This document shows, piece after piece, positions 8,124 through 16,392 of a stretch of 64,000 nucleotides of DNA (the first letter of the stretch is position 1; each line of letters starts with the position of its first letter). This stretch comes from Streptomyces apocyni. Lineage in GTDB: Bacteria; Actinomycetota; Actinomycetes; Streptomycetales; Streptomycetaceae. Location: the NCBI RefSeq assembly GCF_009739465.1, contig NZ_WHOM01000065.1:246313-310312 (forward strand). The letters are read 5' to 3'. Both the position numbers and the translations under genes were made by a program. Under the pieces are notes generated by a model. That model saw nothing but the letters and a program-made list of their open reading frames with translations, was not told the DNA's origin and searched no databases.

Positions 8124-8381
8124 TCAGGCGCTGGCGTTACGCGCCCGATTGCGAGCGGCGCGGCGCTTCATCGCGCGGCGCTCGTCCTCGCTGAGGCCAC
8201 CCCAGACGCCGGAGTCCTGGCCGGACTCGAGCGCCCACTGCAGGCACTGCTCCACAACGGGGCAGCGGCGGCAGACGGCCTTGGCTTCCTCGATCTGCAG
8301 CAGCGCAGGACCGGTGTTGCCGATGGGGAAGAAGAGCTCGGGGTCTTCCTCGCGGCAAACGGCGTTGTGACGCCAGTCCAT
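8124..8381 (-). CDS. wblE: WhiB-family iron-sulfur transcription factor WblE
   Basis: This 85-residue WhiB-like protein has the four cluster-binding cysteines at 9, 37, 40 and 46 (C-Xn-CxxC-x5-C), the GVWGG turn and a basic C-terminus (KRRAARNRAR). Wbl proteins bind [4Fe-4S], contact the principal sigma factor and act as redox or NO-responsive regulators. The start is ATG at 8381, preceded by AGGAGAGG at good spacing; a longer frame to 8408 would place that ribosome site inside the gene. Sequence and neighbourhood match WblE of S. coelicolor as I recall it. In corynebacteria the orthologue WhcA/WhcE is linked to oxidative stress; the role here is inferred. Confidence 0.93.
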   Translation of the reverse strand: MDWRHNAVCREEDPELFFPIGNTGPALLQIEEAKAVCRRCPVVEQCLQWALESGQDSGVWGGLSEDERRAMKRRAARNRARNASA

Positions 8382-8697
8382 GGCTGCTACCTCTCCTTGG
8401 TATGACATGCAAGATGCTTGTGAATGTGAACGCTTTCACGAATCCCTCCACAAGGGAAGGTCCAACCACCAGTTGCCTGGTGTAGGTCCTGTGTGAGGAG
8501 GGGGTTCGGACTCTCTGTGGGGCCGGTGATGCGGGCCGTCCTGAGTGCCAAGTAGAGATTCGCAAACCTCGGCCTCGGATACAACCCCTTCGGAAAAGTT
8601 TTTTTTGATTCCTCGGTGTCGGCTAGGTCACAGCCGTACTTCCATGGGGTGGACCCTGGCCTAAACGTTCGAGTGAAAGGACTTTAAGCCCTTCCAC
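8382..8697 (-). other. Upstream region of wblE
   Basis: These 316 bases hold the wblE ribosome site, presumably its promoter, and the terminator of the upstream kinase-like gene. An unusual run of eight A residues on the coding strand (8599-8606) interrupts the GC-rich background. I looked for a SigR-type GGAAT/GTT promoter; the halves found (8608-8612 and 8583-8585) are 22 bases apart, too far for the consensus. No gene is visible. Confidence 0.5.
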
Positions 8698-8699
8698 TC
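8671..8699 (-). terminator. Hairpin at the end of the diacylglycerol-kinase-like gene
   Basis: A 10-bp stem (8671-8680 with 8690-8699, one G-T pair) overlaps the stop codon of the preceding minus-strand gene. It should terminate or attenuate reading into wblE. Confidence 0.5.
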
Positions 8700-9663
8700 A
8701 CACAATCACACGCAGTGCACGGCGTACGCCTGTGAACGTCACGCTGGTCCGCAGTCCCAGGTGGTCACCGTCCATCTGGAAGGGGAGCCGGACCTTCGAA
8801 TGCAAGGTGAAGTCCGTCAGATCGTGCAGGGAGAGGGCGTGCTTTCCGTGAGGGCCGCGCTCGGGGGACGAGGTGAGCAACTGTGTGGCGTAGCGGGTCA
8901 CCGCGGGGGTGGACAGCTTGCTGAGTCCGAGCAGGTCCAGCCCGGTGTCGAAGGACGCCTGCGGAGAGGCGTACAGCGGGCGATTGCCCAGGTAGGTCCA
9001 GGGCGCGGTGTTCCCGACTATGGACAGCACGAGGTCGGCGACCGGGTCCTCGCCGGGGCGCTCCAGGGTGATCGCGCCGTGTCGGCGGCGGGGCTCGTCG
9101 AGGAACTGGCGTACCACCTGGCGCACGTAGAGGGCGTGCGTCGAGCGCTTCCCGCGCTCCCGCTGCTGTTCGACTCGGCCGACCACGCCCGCGTCGAAGC
9201 CGTACCCGGCGCAGAACGTGAACCAGCGCGCCGGAACCGCTTCGTCCTCGCTGTCCGGGGTGCCCGCCGCGAGCCCGAGCCCGACCGTGCGCTCACTCCC
9301 TGTGCGCAGCGCGTCGAGGAGGGCGCCGGTGGCCTCGACCGGGTCATTGGGAAGGCCGAGGGCGCGGGCGAAGACGTTGGTGGAGCCGCCGGGGACGACC
9401 GCGAGCCCCGGAAGCCCGGGGCTGGGACCCTCGTGCAGCAGTCCGTTGACCACCTCGTTGACGGTGCCGTCGCCGCCCAGTGCGACGACCATCTCTATGT
9501 CCTTGCTCTGCGCGGCCTGCCGCCCGAGGTCGCGGGCGTGTCCGCGGTACTCGGTGGTCACGACGTCGAGCTTCATCTCGCTCGCCAGCGCATGGATCAG
9601 TACGTCACGGGTGCGGGCACTGGTAGTGGTTGCTGCCGGATTGACCACGAGGAGTGCGCGCAT
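8698..9663 (-). CDS. Diacylglycerol/lipid kinase family protein (DagK/YegS-like)
   Basis: This 321-residue member of the DAGK catalytic superfamily phosphorylates a lipid alcohol such as diacylglycerol, using ATP, in phospholipid turnover. The N-terminal segment MRALLVVNPAATT and the nucleotide loop VALGGDGTVNEVVNG are canonical, followed by GGSTNVFAR. The C-terminal beta-rich domain contains the FDAGVV motif. The start ATG at 9663 fits the family N-terminus. It lies upstream of wblE on the same strand, separated by a hairpin and 316 bases, so it is probably a separate unit. The lipid substrate is not predictable. Confidence 0.88.
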   Translation of the reverse strand: MRALLVVNPAATTTSARTRDVLIHALASEMKLDVVTTEYRGHARDLGRQAAQSKDIEMVVALGGDGTVNEVVNGLLHEGPSPGLPGLAVVPGGSTNVFARALGLPNDPVEATGALLDALRTGSERTVGLGLAAGTPDSEDEAVPARWFTFCAGYGFDAGVVGRVEQQRERGKRSTHALYVRQVVRQFLDEPRRRHGAITLERPGEDPVADLVLSIVGNTAPWTYLGNRPLYASPQASFDTGLDLLGLSKLSTPAVTRYATQLLTSSPERGPHGKHALSLHDLTDFTLHSKVRLPFQMDGDHLGLRTSVTFTGVRRALRVIV

Positions 9664-9782
9664 GCGAAGCAGCGTACCTACCGGGGTTTACGTGGCCCAG
9701 ACCCAGGTCTCCTACGCGGAGGTGGTCCCGCGTCGGCCACGCGGCCCCGGACCGGTGCGACCGGGGCCATTACCCTGCAGGA

Positions 9783-10223
9783 GTGAGTAGTGCTGAACAG
9801 ACCACGAACCCCGACGACCCGCGGCCCCCGCGGTTGACCGCCGCCGCGGCGCTCGCCGCGCTGGAGGGCCTCGCGCTGATCGTCCTGGGCGTGTACATGG
9901 TGGTGGTCGGGCTCGTCGATGAGTCGACCGCCGCACGGTCGGCCGTGACCGGCGGGCTCACCATGCTCGCGCTCGCGGTCATTCCGCTGATCGCCGCGCG
10001 CGGGCTGCTGAACCGCCGCAGCTGGAGCCGGGGCCCCGCGATCGTCATCCAGTTGCTGGCGCTGCCCGTGGCCTGGCAGCTGCTTCAGGTGGACAGTGTG
10101 CTGATCCCGGGCGGGATCGTGCTTGCCGTTGTGGCCGTCACCACGCTGGTGCTGCTGCTGAGCCCGGCCACGACGCGGGCGCTGGGGATCGGCCCGCGCG
10201 GCGCGGACGCCGACGCCGCGTAG
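9783..10223 (+). CDS. Small integral membrane protein of unknown function
   Basis: This is a 146-residue protein with four hydrophobic segments, separated by short basic loops (e.g. RRSWSRG), and a Pro/Asp-rich N-terminus. No family motif is recognised. Similar four-span proteins are common beside the sigH region in streptomycetes (recalled, not checked). I chose the GTG at 9783 because the hydrophobic part follows directly and CAGGA lies immediately before it. That spacing is tight, so the start is uncertain; the open frame extends upstream to 9654, overlapping the divergent kinase gene. Confidence 0.65.
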   Translation: MSSAEQTTNPDDPRPPRLTAAAALAALEGLALIVLGVYMVVVGLVDESTAARSAVTGGLTMLALAVIPLIAARGLLNRRSWSRGPAIVIQLLALPVAWQLLQVDSVLIPGGIVLAVVAVTTLVLLLSPATTRALGIGPRGADADAA

Positions 10224-10287
10224 CGCGCCCGGGCCGGGCCGCCGCGACGCTGTGAGGGGTCCCCGGCGCTCAGCCGGGACCGGCGCC

Positions 10288-10336
10288 CAGACGGGACCGC
10301 TGCTCAGTCAGACGGGACCGCGCTCAGACGGGATCG
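10288..10336 (+). repeat. Three near-direct repeats of CAGACGGGACCG
   Basis: Copies begin at 10288, 10309 and 10325 (the last with one change) in the short gap between the convergent membrane-protein and sigH genes. No dyad symmetry is evident, and the role is unknown. Confidence 0.7.
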
Positions 10337-10353
10337 GAGGGGCGGGCGCGTGC

Positions 10354-11412
10354 CTACTCCTCCACCAGGAGCTTCTCGCGCAGCTGGGCCAGCGTGCGGG
10401 CCAGCAGCCGGGAGACGTGCATCTGGGAGATGCCCACCTCCTGGGCGATCTGCGACTGGGTCATGTTGGCGAAGAACCGCAGCAGCAGGATGCGCTTCTC
10501 GCGCGGCGGCAGATCCTCCAGCAGTGGCTTGAGCGACTCGCGGTACTCGACGCCCTCCAGCGCCTCATCCTCGGCGCCCAGGGTGTCCGCGACCGCCGGG
10601 GACTCGTCGTCCGTGTCCGGCACGTCGAGGGACAGCGTGGAGTACGCGTTGGCCGATTCCAGCCCCTCCAGGACCTCCTCCTCGGAGATCCCCAGCTTCT
10701 CGGCGAGCTCATGGACGGTGGGGGAGCGGCCATGCAGTTGGGAGAGCTCGGCGGTCGCTGTGGTCAGCGAGAGTCTTAGCTCCTGCAAGCGCCGCGGCAC
10801 CCGGACCGCCCAGCCCTTGTCGCGGAAGTGGCGTTTGATCTCGCCGACGACGGTGGGTGTCGCGTAGGTCGAGAACTCGACGCCGCGCTCCGGGTCGAAG
10901 CGGTCCACCGACTTGATCAGGCCAATGGTGGCGACCTGGGTCAGGTCGTCCAGTGGCTCACCGCGGTTGCGGAAGCGGCGGGCGAGATGCTCCACCAGCG
11001 GTAGATGCATACGGACCAGCTGATTGCGCAGCTCCGCGTACTCCGCGCTGCCGACGGGTAGCTTGCGCAGCTCGACGAACAGCGTCCGTGCGCCACTGCG
11101 GTCGCGCGGGTCGTGGTGGTGCTCGTGCTGTGCCGTCATGTGTGCGGCCCTCCCCCACCTGCCGCTGGGAGGTGCCCCCAGCCCGCCACCGGCCCGGCCG
11201 GAGCGCGCTCCGCGCTCGCCTCTGTCATCGCGCTCCGCCTGCTGTGCCGCACTCTGCTCCGGACCGTCCTGAGGGTGTGGCCGGGCCTGCTGTTCGGGGA
11301 CGCTCGTCGTGCGTGGCATCCCCGCGCGGTCGCCCCCGCCGTCGTCGCCTTCGGCCGGGAGGCCCCATGCGCTGCGCTTCTCGTCCCGCATCGGCCCGTC
11401 CCCGTCCCTCAC
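10354..11412 (-). CDS. sigH: Stress-response sigma factor SigH (SigB/SigF family)
   Basis: This group 3 sigma factor has sigma-2 (DLTQVATIGLIKSVDRFD and the following YATPTVVGEIKRHFRD), sigma-3, and sigma-4 ending in MTQSQIAQEVGISQMHVSRL. The full frame is 352 residues. It starts with GTG inside the stop of the anti-sigma gene (GTGA overlap). The first 91 residues are low-complexity and unlike sigma. ATG at 11139 starts a 261-residue core form and has its own GGGGGAGGG ribosome site, so two or more products are likely. S. coelicolor SigH is known to occur in several sizes. It directs osmotic-stress and septation genes and is held by the upstream anti-sigma factor. Confidence 0.92.
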   Translation of the reverse strand: MRDGDGPMRDEKRSAWGLPAEGDDGGGDRAGMPRTTSVPEQQARPHPQDGPEQSAAQQAERDDRGERGARSGRAGGGLGAPPSGRWGRAAHMTAQHEHHHDPRDRSGARTLFVELRKLPVGSAEYAELRNQLVRMHLPLVEHLARRFRNRGEPLDDLTQVATIGLIKSVDRFDPERGVEFSTYATPTVVGEIKRHFRDKGWAVRVPRRLQELRLSLTTATAELSQLHGRSPTVHELAEKLGISEEEVLEGLESANAYSTLSLDVPDTDDESPAVADTLGAEDEALEGVEYRESLKPLLEDLPPREKRILLLRFFANMTQSQIAQEVGISQMHVSRLLARTLAQLREKLLVEE

Positions 11413-11822
11413 GCCGGCCCGGGTCCCGCGCCGCGCTTCTTGTAGAGGCTGATCGCGACGGTGTTGTCGTCGGCGACCGTGGCGTCGACCTGTCCCGCGA
11501 GCGCCGACAGCACCGTCCAGGCGAAGGTGTCACGCTCGGGTGCGCGGCCATCGGTGGTCGGGGCCGAGACGGTGACTTCCAGTGAGTCGTCGACCAACTG
11601 GAAGACACAGCTGAGTACGGAGCCGGGGACGGCCTGCTGCAGGAGGATCGCGCAGGCCTCGTCGACCGCGATGCGCAGATCCTCGATTTCGTCGAGGGTG
11701 AAGTCCAACCGCGCCGCGAGTCCGGCCGTGGCCGTACGCAGCACCGACAGGTAGGCACCCGCAGCCGGTAGCCGGACTTCCACAAAGTCCTGAGCCCCGG
11801 GCTCGCCTGCGATCTGGGACAC
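11409..11822 (-). CDS. prsH: Anti-sigma factor for SigH (RshA/PrsH/UshX, RsbW-type kinase fold)
   Basis: This 137-residue HATPase-fold protein has a Bergerat-type region DLRIAVDEACAILLQQ and a C-terminal strand pattern like RsbW/SpoIIAB. It is expected to bind and silence SigH, and perhaps to phosphorylate an anti-anti-sigma factor encoded elsewhere. I chose GTG at 11822 because GGAGGTGA precedes it at normal spacing; the open frame to 11978 has no ribosome site and atypical residues. The 4-base overlap with sigH makes them one operon, as known for S. coelicolor prsH-sigH and S. griseus rshA-sigH. The symbol is by synteny. Confidence 0.85.
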   Translation of the reverse strand: MSQIAGEPGAQDFVEVRLPAAGAYLSVLRTATAGLAARLDFTLDEIEDLRIAVDEACAILLQQAVPGSVLSCVFQLVDDSLEVTVSAPTTDGRAPERDTFAWTVLSALAGQVDATVADDNTVAISLYKKRGAGPGPA

Positions 11823-12108
11823 CCTCACCTCCAAGGTGTGCAAGCACGGTCGGGGTCTGTCCCGCCGTGCTCTGGTGGTCCGGTACGGTGCCGCACGGTC
11901 TCCTGTGCGGCATGGTTCAGCGGTGACGCTATCGCGCTTCCACTTTTCCTGTCCCGGTACCCCCGGCATTGCTGTCACTCATAGTAAGCCTACGGGTACG
12001 GACAGTGGCTAGGGGTCTGCGGGCCCAATTGGAAACAGCGCGCGCCGGGTTGACGTACCCAGGCGTTCGGCGGTCGAACCGTCCCTTCCGGCGGGCCGGA
12101 CCGCCGAA

Positions 12109-13068
12109 TCAGACGATCACGTCGTCGGGCGGTGGCGGGCGGCCCGTGATCACGGCGGCCAGGCGGGTGCCGGGCGGGAAGGTGCCCTCTTCGGTGAGGG
12201 TGGCGAGGCCATAAAGCAGTTTGGCGACATAGTGGCGCTCGACGGGCAGTGCGTGGCGCTGTTCGAAGTCCGCGGCGAAGGCGTCGAGCTCTGGTGTCGT
12301 ACGGGCGTAGCCGCCGCAGTGGAAGCGGTCCACCAGGTGCCAGTCGCCGGCCCGGGCGTCGAAGGCCGCCTCCTGTAGCCGCTGGACCTCCGCGCCGAGG
12401 AAGCCTCCCTTGAGTACGGGTATCCCCAGGGCCCGCGATCCGCCAGGGCCGAGTCCGGCGGCGAGTCCTGCGGCGAGCCCGGCCAGGGTGCCGCCGGTGC
12501 CGCAGGCCACGGCCGCGACATCGGCCCGGCCGCGCAGCTCCCGGCCGAGTTCCGCGCAGCCGTGGACGGCGAGTGCGTTGCTGCCCCCTTCGGGGATGAC
12601 GAAGACGTCTTCCGGCCCCGGGCCGCCCTGCCCCTCCGCCGTGACGGTGCGCAGGATCTCCGCGAGTACCCGCGGGTCTTCCTTGGCCCGGTAGGTCGTA
12701 CGGTCCACGAAGTGCAGCCGCATCCCGTCCGCCGCGCACCTGGCCAGGGACTCGTTCAGCGGCCGGGAAGCCAGCTCGTCGCCCCGTACGACCCCGATCG
12801 TCCCGAAGCCCAGGAGGCGGCCCGCCGCGGCCACCGCGCGTAGGTGGTTGGAGTACGCGCCGCCGAAGGTGAGCACGGGGCGTCCGGCGGCGGCATCCAG
12901 GTTGGGGGTGAGTTTGCGCCATTTGTTGCCTGGTATGGCCTCGTGGATGAGATCGTCGCGCTTGAGGAGCAGACGGACGCCGTGCCGGGTGAAGCGCTGG
13001 TCCTCGACCACCTGCAGCGGGGACGGCAGTCTGGGCCGCAGGGCGGAGGGGGTCCGGGGCGTGTTCAC
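12109..13068 (-). CDS. PLP-dependent enzyme, ACC deaminase/D-cysteine desulfhydrase family
   Basis: This 319-residue fold-type II PLP enzyme carries the cofactor lysine in GNKWRKL near residue 48. The FGGAYSNHL segment is typical of the ACC deaminase/D-cysteine desulfhydrase branch, and the phosphate-binding loop is GTGGTLAG. The two activities (breaking aminocyclopropane carboxylate, or D-cysteine to pyruvate, ammonia and sulfide) cannot be told apart here. The start is GTG at 13068, only 10 bases behind the stop of the amidase gene, so the two are co-transcribed. Release of D-amino acids from peptidoglycan by the partner would fit a D-amino-acid role, but that is speculation. Confidence 0.82.
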   Translation of the reverse strand: MNTPRTPSALRPRLPSPLQVVEDQRFTRHGVRLLLKRDDLIHEAIPGNKWRKLTPNLDAAAGRPVLTFGGAYSNHLRAVAAAGRLLGFGTIGVVRGDELASRPLNESLARCAADGMRLHFVDRTTYRAKEDPRVLAEILRTVTAEGQGGPGPEDVFVIPEGGSNALAVHGCAELGRELRGRADVAAVACGTGGTLAGLAAGLAAGLGPGGSRALGIPVLKGGFLGAEVQRLQEAAFDARAGDWHLVDRFHCGGYARTTPELDAFAADFEQRHALPVERHYVAKLLYGLATLTEEGTFPPGTRLAAVITGRPPPPDDVIV

Positions 13069-13078
13069 CCGGCCATTG

Positions 13079-13669
13079 TCACTTCAGGCGTCCGGCGACG
13101 CGCTCGCGCATGCCCTTCATGGTGAAGCCGCGTGGGTCCACTTTGCCGGGCTGCCACTCCAGGTGCCCGATGACCGACGGTGCGGTCCAGGAGTGGGCCC
13201 GCAGCAGGGCGGCGGAGACCTTCTCGATGGCGTCCAGCTGGGCACTTGGCCAGGGGTCCTTGCCGTCGCCGAGGTTCTCGCACTCGAAGCCGTAGAAGTG
13301 GCGGTTGCCGTCGGTGTTCGCCTCGTTGGCCGGAGGGAGGCCCTTGTCCGCGATGACGGCACGCAGGACGTCGTCGTCGCCCAGGCCCGCGTGGTTGGCG
13401 CGCCCGTAGCCGACGAGGTGGACCGTGCCGTCCTTGGTGATTACGCCGTGACACAGCGGGCCCGGCAGTCCGGCGTAGCCGTCGCGGCAGATGCGCACGG
13501 TCTGCTCGCTGCCCGAGGTCACGGTGTGGTGGATCATCACGCCGTGTACGGGCCCCCAGGGGCCCTTGTGGTTGCGATGGTGGCTTGCCCAGTCGCCGAC
13601 CTCAGCGACGCGTAGGCCTTCAGCGCGCAGTGCTGCCAGAAACCGGGCCGCAGACATGGGTGGGGCCAT
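13079..13669 (-). CDS. N-acetylmuramoyl-L-alanine amidase domain protein (Amidase_2)
   Basis: This 196-residue zinc amidase of the peptidoglycan-recognition fold has metal and catalytic positions visible as MIHHTVTSG, the NHAGLG segment, and GHLEWQPGKVDPRGF with the C-terminal His and Asp. No signal peptide is seen, so the route to the wall is unclear; phage-type endolysin or cytoplasmic recycling is possible. The start ATG at 13669 follows AAGGAGG. It heads a two-gene unit with the PLP enzyme. Confidence 0.85.
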   Translation of the reverse strand: MAPPMSAARFLAALRAEGLRVAEVGDWASHHRNHKGPWGPVHGVMIHHTVTSGSEQTVRICRDGYAGLPGPLCHGVITKDGTVHLVGYGRANHAGLGDDDVLRAVIADKGLPPANEANTDGNRHFYGFECENLGDGKDPWPSAQLDAIEKVSAALLRAHSWTAPSVIGHLEWQPGKVDPRGFTMKGMRERVAGRLK

Positions 13670-13807
13670 GGCCGCCTCCTTCGTGGTGCGGGGCGGCCGC
13701 CCGTTCGCGCGCCACCTGATATCGGCCGTTTCTATCCGGAAGCCCAGAAGCGGAGTGATTCGTTCGAGTGGCGTGCGATGCGATCCGGCCAGTGGGCCGG
13801 GAGGGAG

Positions 13808-14041
13808 CTACTTGGGCAGAAAGGAGTCCCCGTGCTCGGCGATGTGGGACTCAAGGGCCTGGAGTGTCTTCTGGGTGGCCTCCGCGCTGCCGCTGCCCCG
13901 CTGTTCGGCGTAGTAGGCCGCCCCCAGCTTCTTGAGGAGGTCCCCACCGGCGCGTTGTGCCTGGACCTCGTCCAGTTTCTGCTTGCCCTGGTGGAGTCCG
14001 CGCTGTGCCTGCTCCCTGGCGCGATCCATGAAGCCTGCCAT
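13808..14041 (-). CDS. Conserved small helical protein, unknown function
   Basis: This 77-residue hydrophilic protein begins MAGFMDRAREQAQRG and is rich in Lys, Gln and Ala heptads, predicting helices. No catalytic motif is present. Its composition resembles small stress- or DNA-associated proteins of actinobacteria, but no family is assigned. The start ATG at 14041 follows AGGAGACAGCTC; the longer frame to 14149 lacks a site and has random-looking residues. It is divergent from the acetyltransferase gene 158 bases away. Confidence 0.7.
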   Translation of the reverse strand: MAGFMDRAREQAQRGLHQGKQKLDEVQAQRAGGDLLKKLGAAYYAEQRGSGSAEATQKTLQALESHIAEHGDSFLPK

Positions 14042-14199
14042 GAGCTGTCTCCTGTCGGTGGTGCGGATGTGGTGGGTCGTACTTGGTAGAACGGGGCCCG
14101 GGATCTTCGAGTTCCCGCCAGTCCGCCCATCCCTCGTACGAGTGATCACTTACGCTGCAAACGCCAGTGTTTCCAGGGTGGTTGGAGAGGGGTCGGCGT

Positions 14200-14796
14200 A
14201 TGGGCGTGACCATTCGCAGGGCAGCGGAAAGAGACCGGGAGTCGCTGGTGCGGCTGCTGGACGAGGCTTTCACGGACGACCCGGTCAGCAGTTGGGTCTT
14301 CCCGGACGTGGCGCGCCGTCGGGAGGTGCACGGCGTCTTCATGGGCGTCTTCCTGGATATCGCTCTGCGTGAGGGGCGGGTTGACATCGCGGACGAGGGG
14401 GCGGCCGTCGCGCTGTGGCTGCGCGTGCCCGCCGGGGCGCCCGACGAGGAGGACGACACGCCCGTACGGATGCGTGAGGCGGCCGATCCGGACAACGAGC
14501 GGGCCGAGTTGGTCGGCCGGTTGACCGGCGCGGTCCATCCGCATGACCGGGAGCACGAATATCTGATGCTGATCGCGGCGGACCCCGGGCGGCAGGGCGA
14601 GGGGCTCGGCACGGCGCTGCTGGCCCCTGTCCTGGAGCGCTGCGACCAAGACGGCGTGCCCGCCTACCTGGAGGCGAGCAACATGCGCAGCCGCCAGCTG
14701 TATGAGCGGCTCGGCTTCGCTTTCACGGGGCGGGCGGTCCAGTTGCCGGACGGGCCGCAGATGTTTCCTATGTGGCGGGAACCGAAGGGGCGCTGA
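14200..14796 (+). CDS. GNAT family N-acetyltransferase
   Basis: This 198-residue single GNAT domain has the acetyl-CoA pyrophosphate loop as RQGEGLGTALL in the second half, then the EASNMRSRQLYERLGF segment typical of motif B. The N-terminus (TIRRAAERDRESLVRLLDEAF) is the usual first strand and helix. The substrate is unknown. The start ATG at 14200 has GGAGAGG upstream; the open frame from 14167 does not. It stands alone, divergent from the small helical protein. Confidence 0.85.
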   Translation: MGVTIRRAAERDRESLVRLLDEAFTDDPVSSWVFPDVARRREVHGVFMGVFLDIALREGRVDIADEGAAVALWLRVPAGAPDEEDDTPVRMREAADPDNERAELVGRLTGAVHPHDREHEYLMLIAADPGRQGEGLGTALLAPVLERCDQDGVPAYLEASNMRSRQLYERLGFAFTGRAVQLPDGPQMFPMWREPKGR

Positions 14797-14926
14797 CGGG
14801 GGCTCCCAGGGGGCTTCCCGCCGGGTGGCTCAAAGCCCTTGCCAAACCACTTCATGTGAAGCACTATGAGCGAAGTGCTTCATTGGGTGGGCACTGGCAC
14901 TCCACGGCATAGGCAAGGGGACCAGA

Positions 14927-15508
14927 TTGCGCAAGCTCTCGTACTTCATCGCCACCTCGATCGACGGCTTCATCGGCGCGCCGGACGGGGATGGTGAGTT
15001 CTTCACGCAGTGGGTGGACGGCGAGTTCATCGACTACCTCACGTCGGAGTACCCGGAGACGCTTCCCACGCCGGGCCGCATCCCGCTCGGCATCGACGAC
15101 CTGGAGAACAAGCACTTCGACACGGTCATCCAGGGGCGGGCGACCTACGACGTGGGACTGAAGGTCGGCTGCACCAGCCCCTACGCCCACGCGCGGCAGT
15201 ACGTCGTATCCCGCTCGCTCGCCGAGTCGCCGGACCCGGCCGTGGAGATCGTCTCCGGCGACGTGGTCGCGAAGGTCCGCGCACTCAAGCAGGAGGACGG
15301 GCTCGGCATCTACCTCTGCGGCGGCGCGAACCTGGCGGGCCAGCTGGTCGACGAGATCGACGCGCTGGTGATCAAGACCTATCCGGTGTTCCTGGGCTCC
15401 GGGATGCCGCTGGCCGACGCCGGCTTCGCCCTCAGGGAGTTCACGCTCGACTCGGTGCGGTCGTTCGGGAACGGGGCGGTGGTCACCACGTACAGCCGCA
15501 AGCGGTAG
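14927..15508 (+). CDS. Dihydrofolate reductase-like (RibD C-terminal domain) protein
   Basis: This 193-residue RibD_C/DHFR-fold protein begins MRKLSYFIATSIDGFI, the classic first strand of this family, and ends with the YPVFLGSGMPL segment and a beta hairpin. Members use NADPH, and most have no known substrate. The start is TTG at 14927 behind AAGGGG. It precedes the zinc-ribbon gene by 41 bases but is not clearly in an operon with it. Confidence 0.8.
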   Translation: MRKLSYFIATSIDGFIGAPDGDGEFFTQWVDGEFIDYLTSEYPETLPTPGRIPLGIDDLENKHFDTVIQGRATYDVGLKVGCTSPYAHARQYVVSRSLAESPDPAVEIVSGDVVAKVRALKQEDGLGIYLCGGANLAGQLVDEIDALVIKTYPVFLGSGMPLADAGFALREFTLDSVRSFGNGAVVTTYSRKR

Positions 15509-15549
15509 CACGCCTGGTCGGGGGGTGGAATCGGGCATAACCTGGATAT

Positions 15550-15813
15550 ATGGCCAAAGACGTGGGTCGAGCCCCCTCCGGGGCCAGACACGTCTGCCCG
15601 GTCTGTAAGCAGCCGGTGCAGGCGGTCATCAAGCGGCGCAAGATCCTGGGAGCGTTCGTCCCGATCTGGGTGGCTGGACCCTGCCACAACCCGAACTGCG
15701 AGGCGCGAGAAGGCGCCGGGCCCTCGGATGCGCATACGGAGGAAGGCCCTCCCGCGGAGGAAAGCCCTGAGTCGTCACAGGAGCCGCCGGAGAACCCCGC
15801 GGCGCAGTCCTGA
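15550..15813 (+). CDS. Small zinc-ribbon-like protein, unknown function
   Basis: This 87-residue protein has two Cys pairs, CPVCKQ near residue 17 and CHNPNC near residue 45, spaced like a zinc ribbon. A disordered tail rich in Glu and Pro follows. No known family is assigned. ATG at 15550 has no Shine-Dalgarno sequence, and an AT-rich TGGATATA lies directly before it, so a leaderless or nearly leaderless transcript is possible. Cys spacing and codon use support a real gene. Confidence 0.65.
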   Translation: MAKDVGRAPSGARHVCPVCKQPVQAVIKRRKILGAFVPIWVAGPCHNPNCEAREGAGPSDAHTEEGPPAEESPESSQEPPENPAAQS

Positions 15814-15972
15814 GCGGCTCCGGCTCCGGTCTCGTCCCGTTCCGCGTCACCTCTTTGTGCGTATCCGAAGTTGTTCCGCGGGGATGTCGAGAACGCTGAT
15901 TCCGCTCCGACGTCTCAAGTGCCAGCCACCCGTCGGGGGTGGCCCAGGCAACCGACGACAGGGAGCGGAATC

Positions 15973-16392
15973 ATGAAGTACCTGGTGATGGTGCAGGGCA
16001 CACAGGCCGACTACGAGGCGATGAGCGGCAAGGCGTCCGCGGCCAGCCCGGCGTGGAGCGAGCAGGAAGTCCAGGCGATGTTCGCGCACATGGCCGCGCT
16101 CAACGACGACCTGGCGGAGTCGGGTGAAATGGTGGATGGCCAGGGGCTTGTGGAACCCGCGCAGACCCGCCTGGTCACCCCCGGCAAGGACGGCAAGCCG
16201 GTCGTCTCCGATGGCCCGTACGGCGAGACCAAGGAGGTACTCGCCGGGTACTGGGTGCTCGACTGCGCGTCGCTCGAGCGGGTGACCGAGATCGCCAAGC
16301 GTGTCGCCGCGTGCCCGGTGCCCGTGGGCGCGCCCAACTATCCGGTGGTCATCCGGCCCATCCAGGAGGCGGGCGGAGACGCTGTGTGCTAG
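15973..16392 (+). CDS. YCII/DGPF-domain protein
   Basis: This 139-residue YCII-related (DGPF) domain protein has the signature SDGPYGETKEVLAGYWVLDC. It begins MKYLVMVQGT at 15973 behind GGGAGCGG. The biochemical role of DGPF proteins is unsettled. They are genetically linked to ECF42 sigma factors, and here the sigma gene starts inside this gene with a 7-base overlap, so the two are surely co-translated. It may sense or titrate a signal for the sigma factor, or be its target. Confidence 0.88.
   Translation: MKYLVMVQGTQADYEAMSGKASAASPAWSEQEVQAMFAHMAALNDDLAESGEMVDGQGLVEPAQTRLVTPGKDGKPVVSDGPYGETKEVLAGYWVLDCASLERVTEIAKRVAACPVPVGAPNYPVVIRPIQEAGGDAVC

Noticed and set aside
8583..8612. SigR-like promoter (GGAAT and GTT) upstream of wblE
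   Set aside because: The two elements are 22 bases apart, beyond the 18-19 of the consensus.
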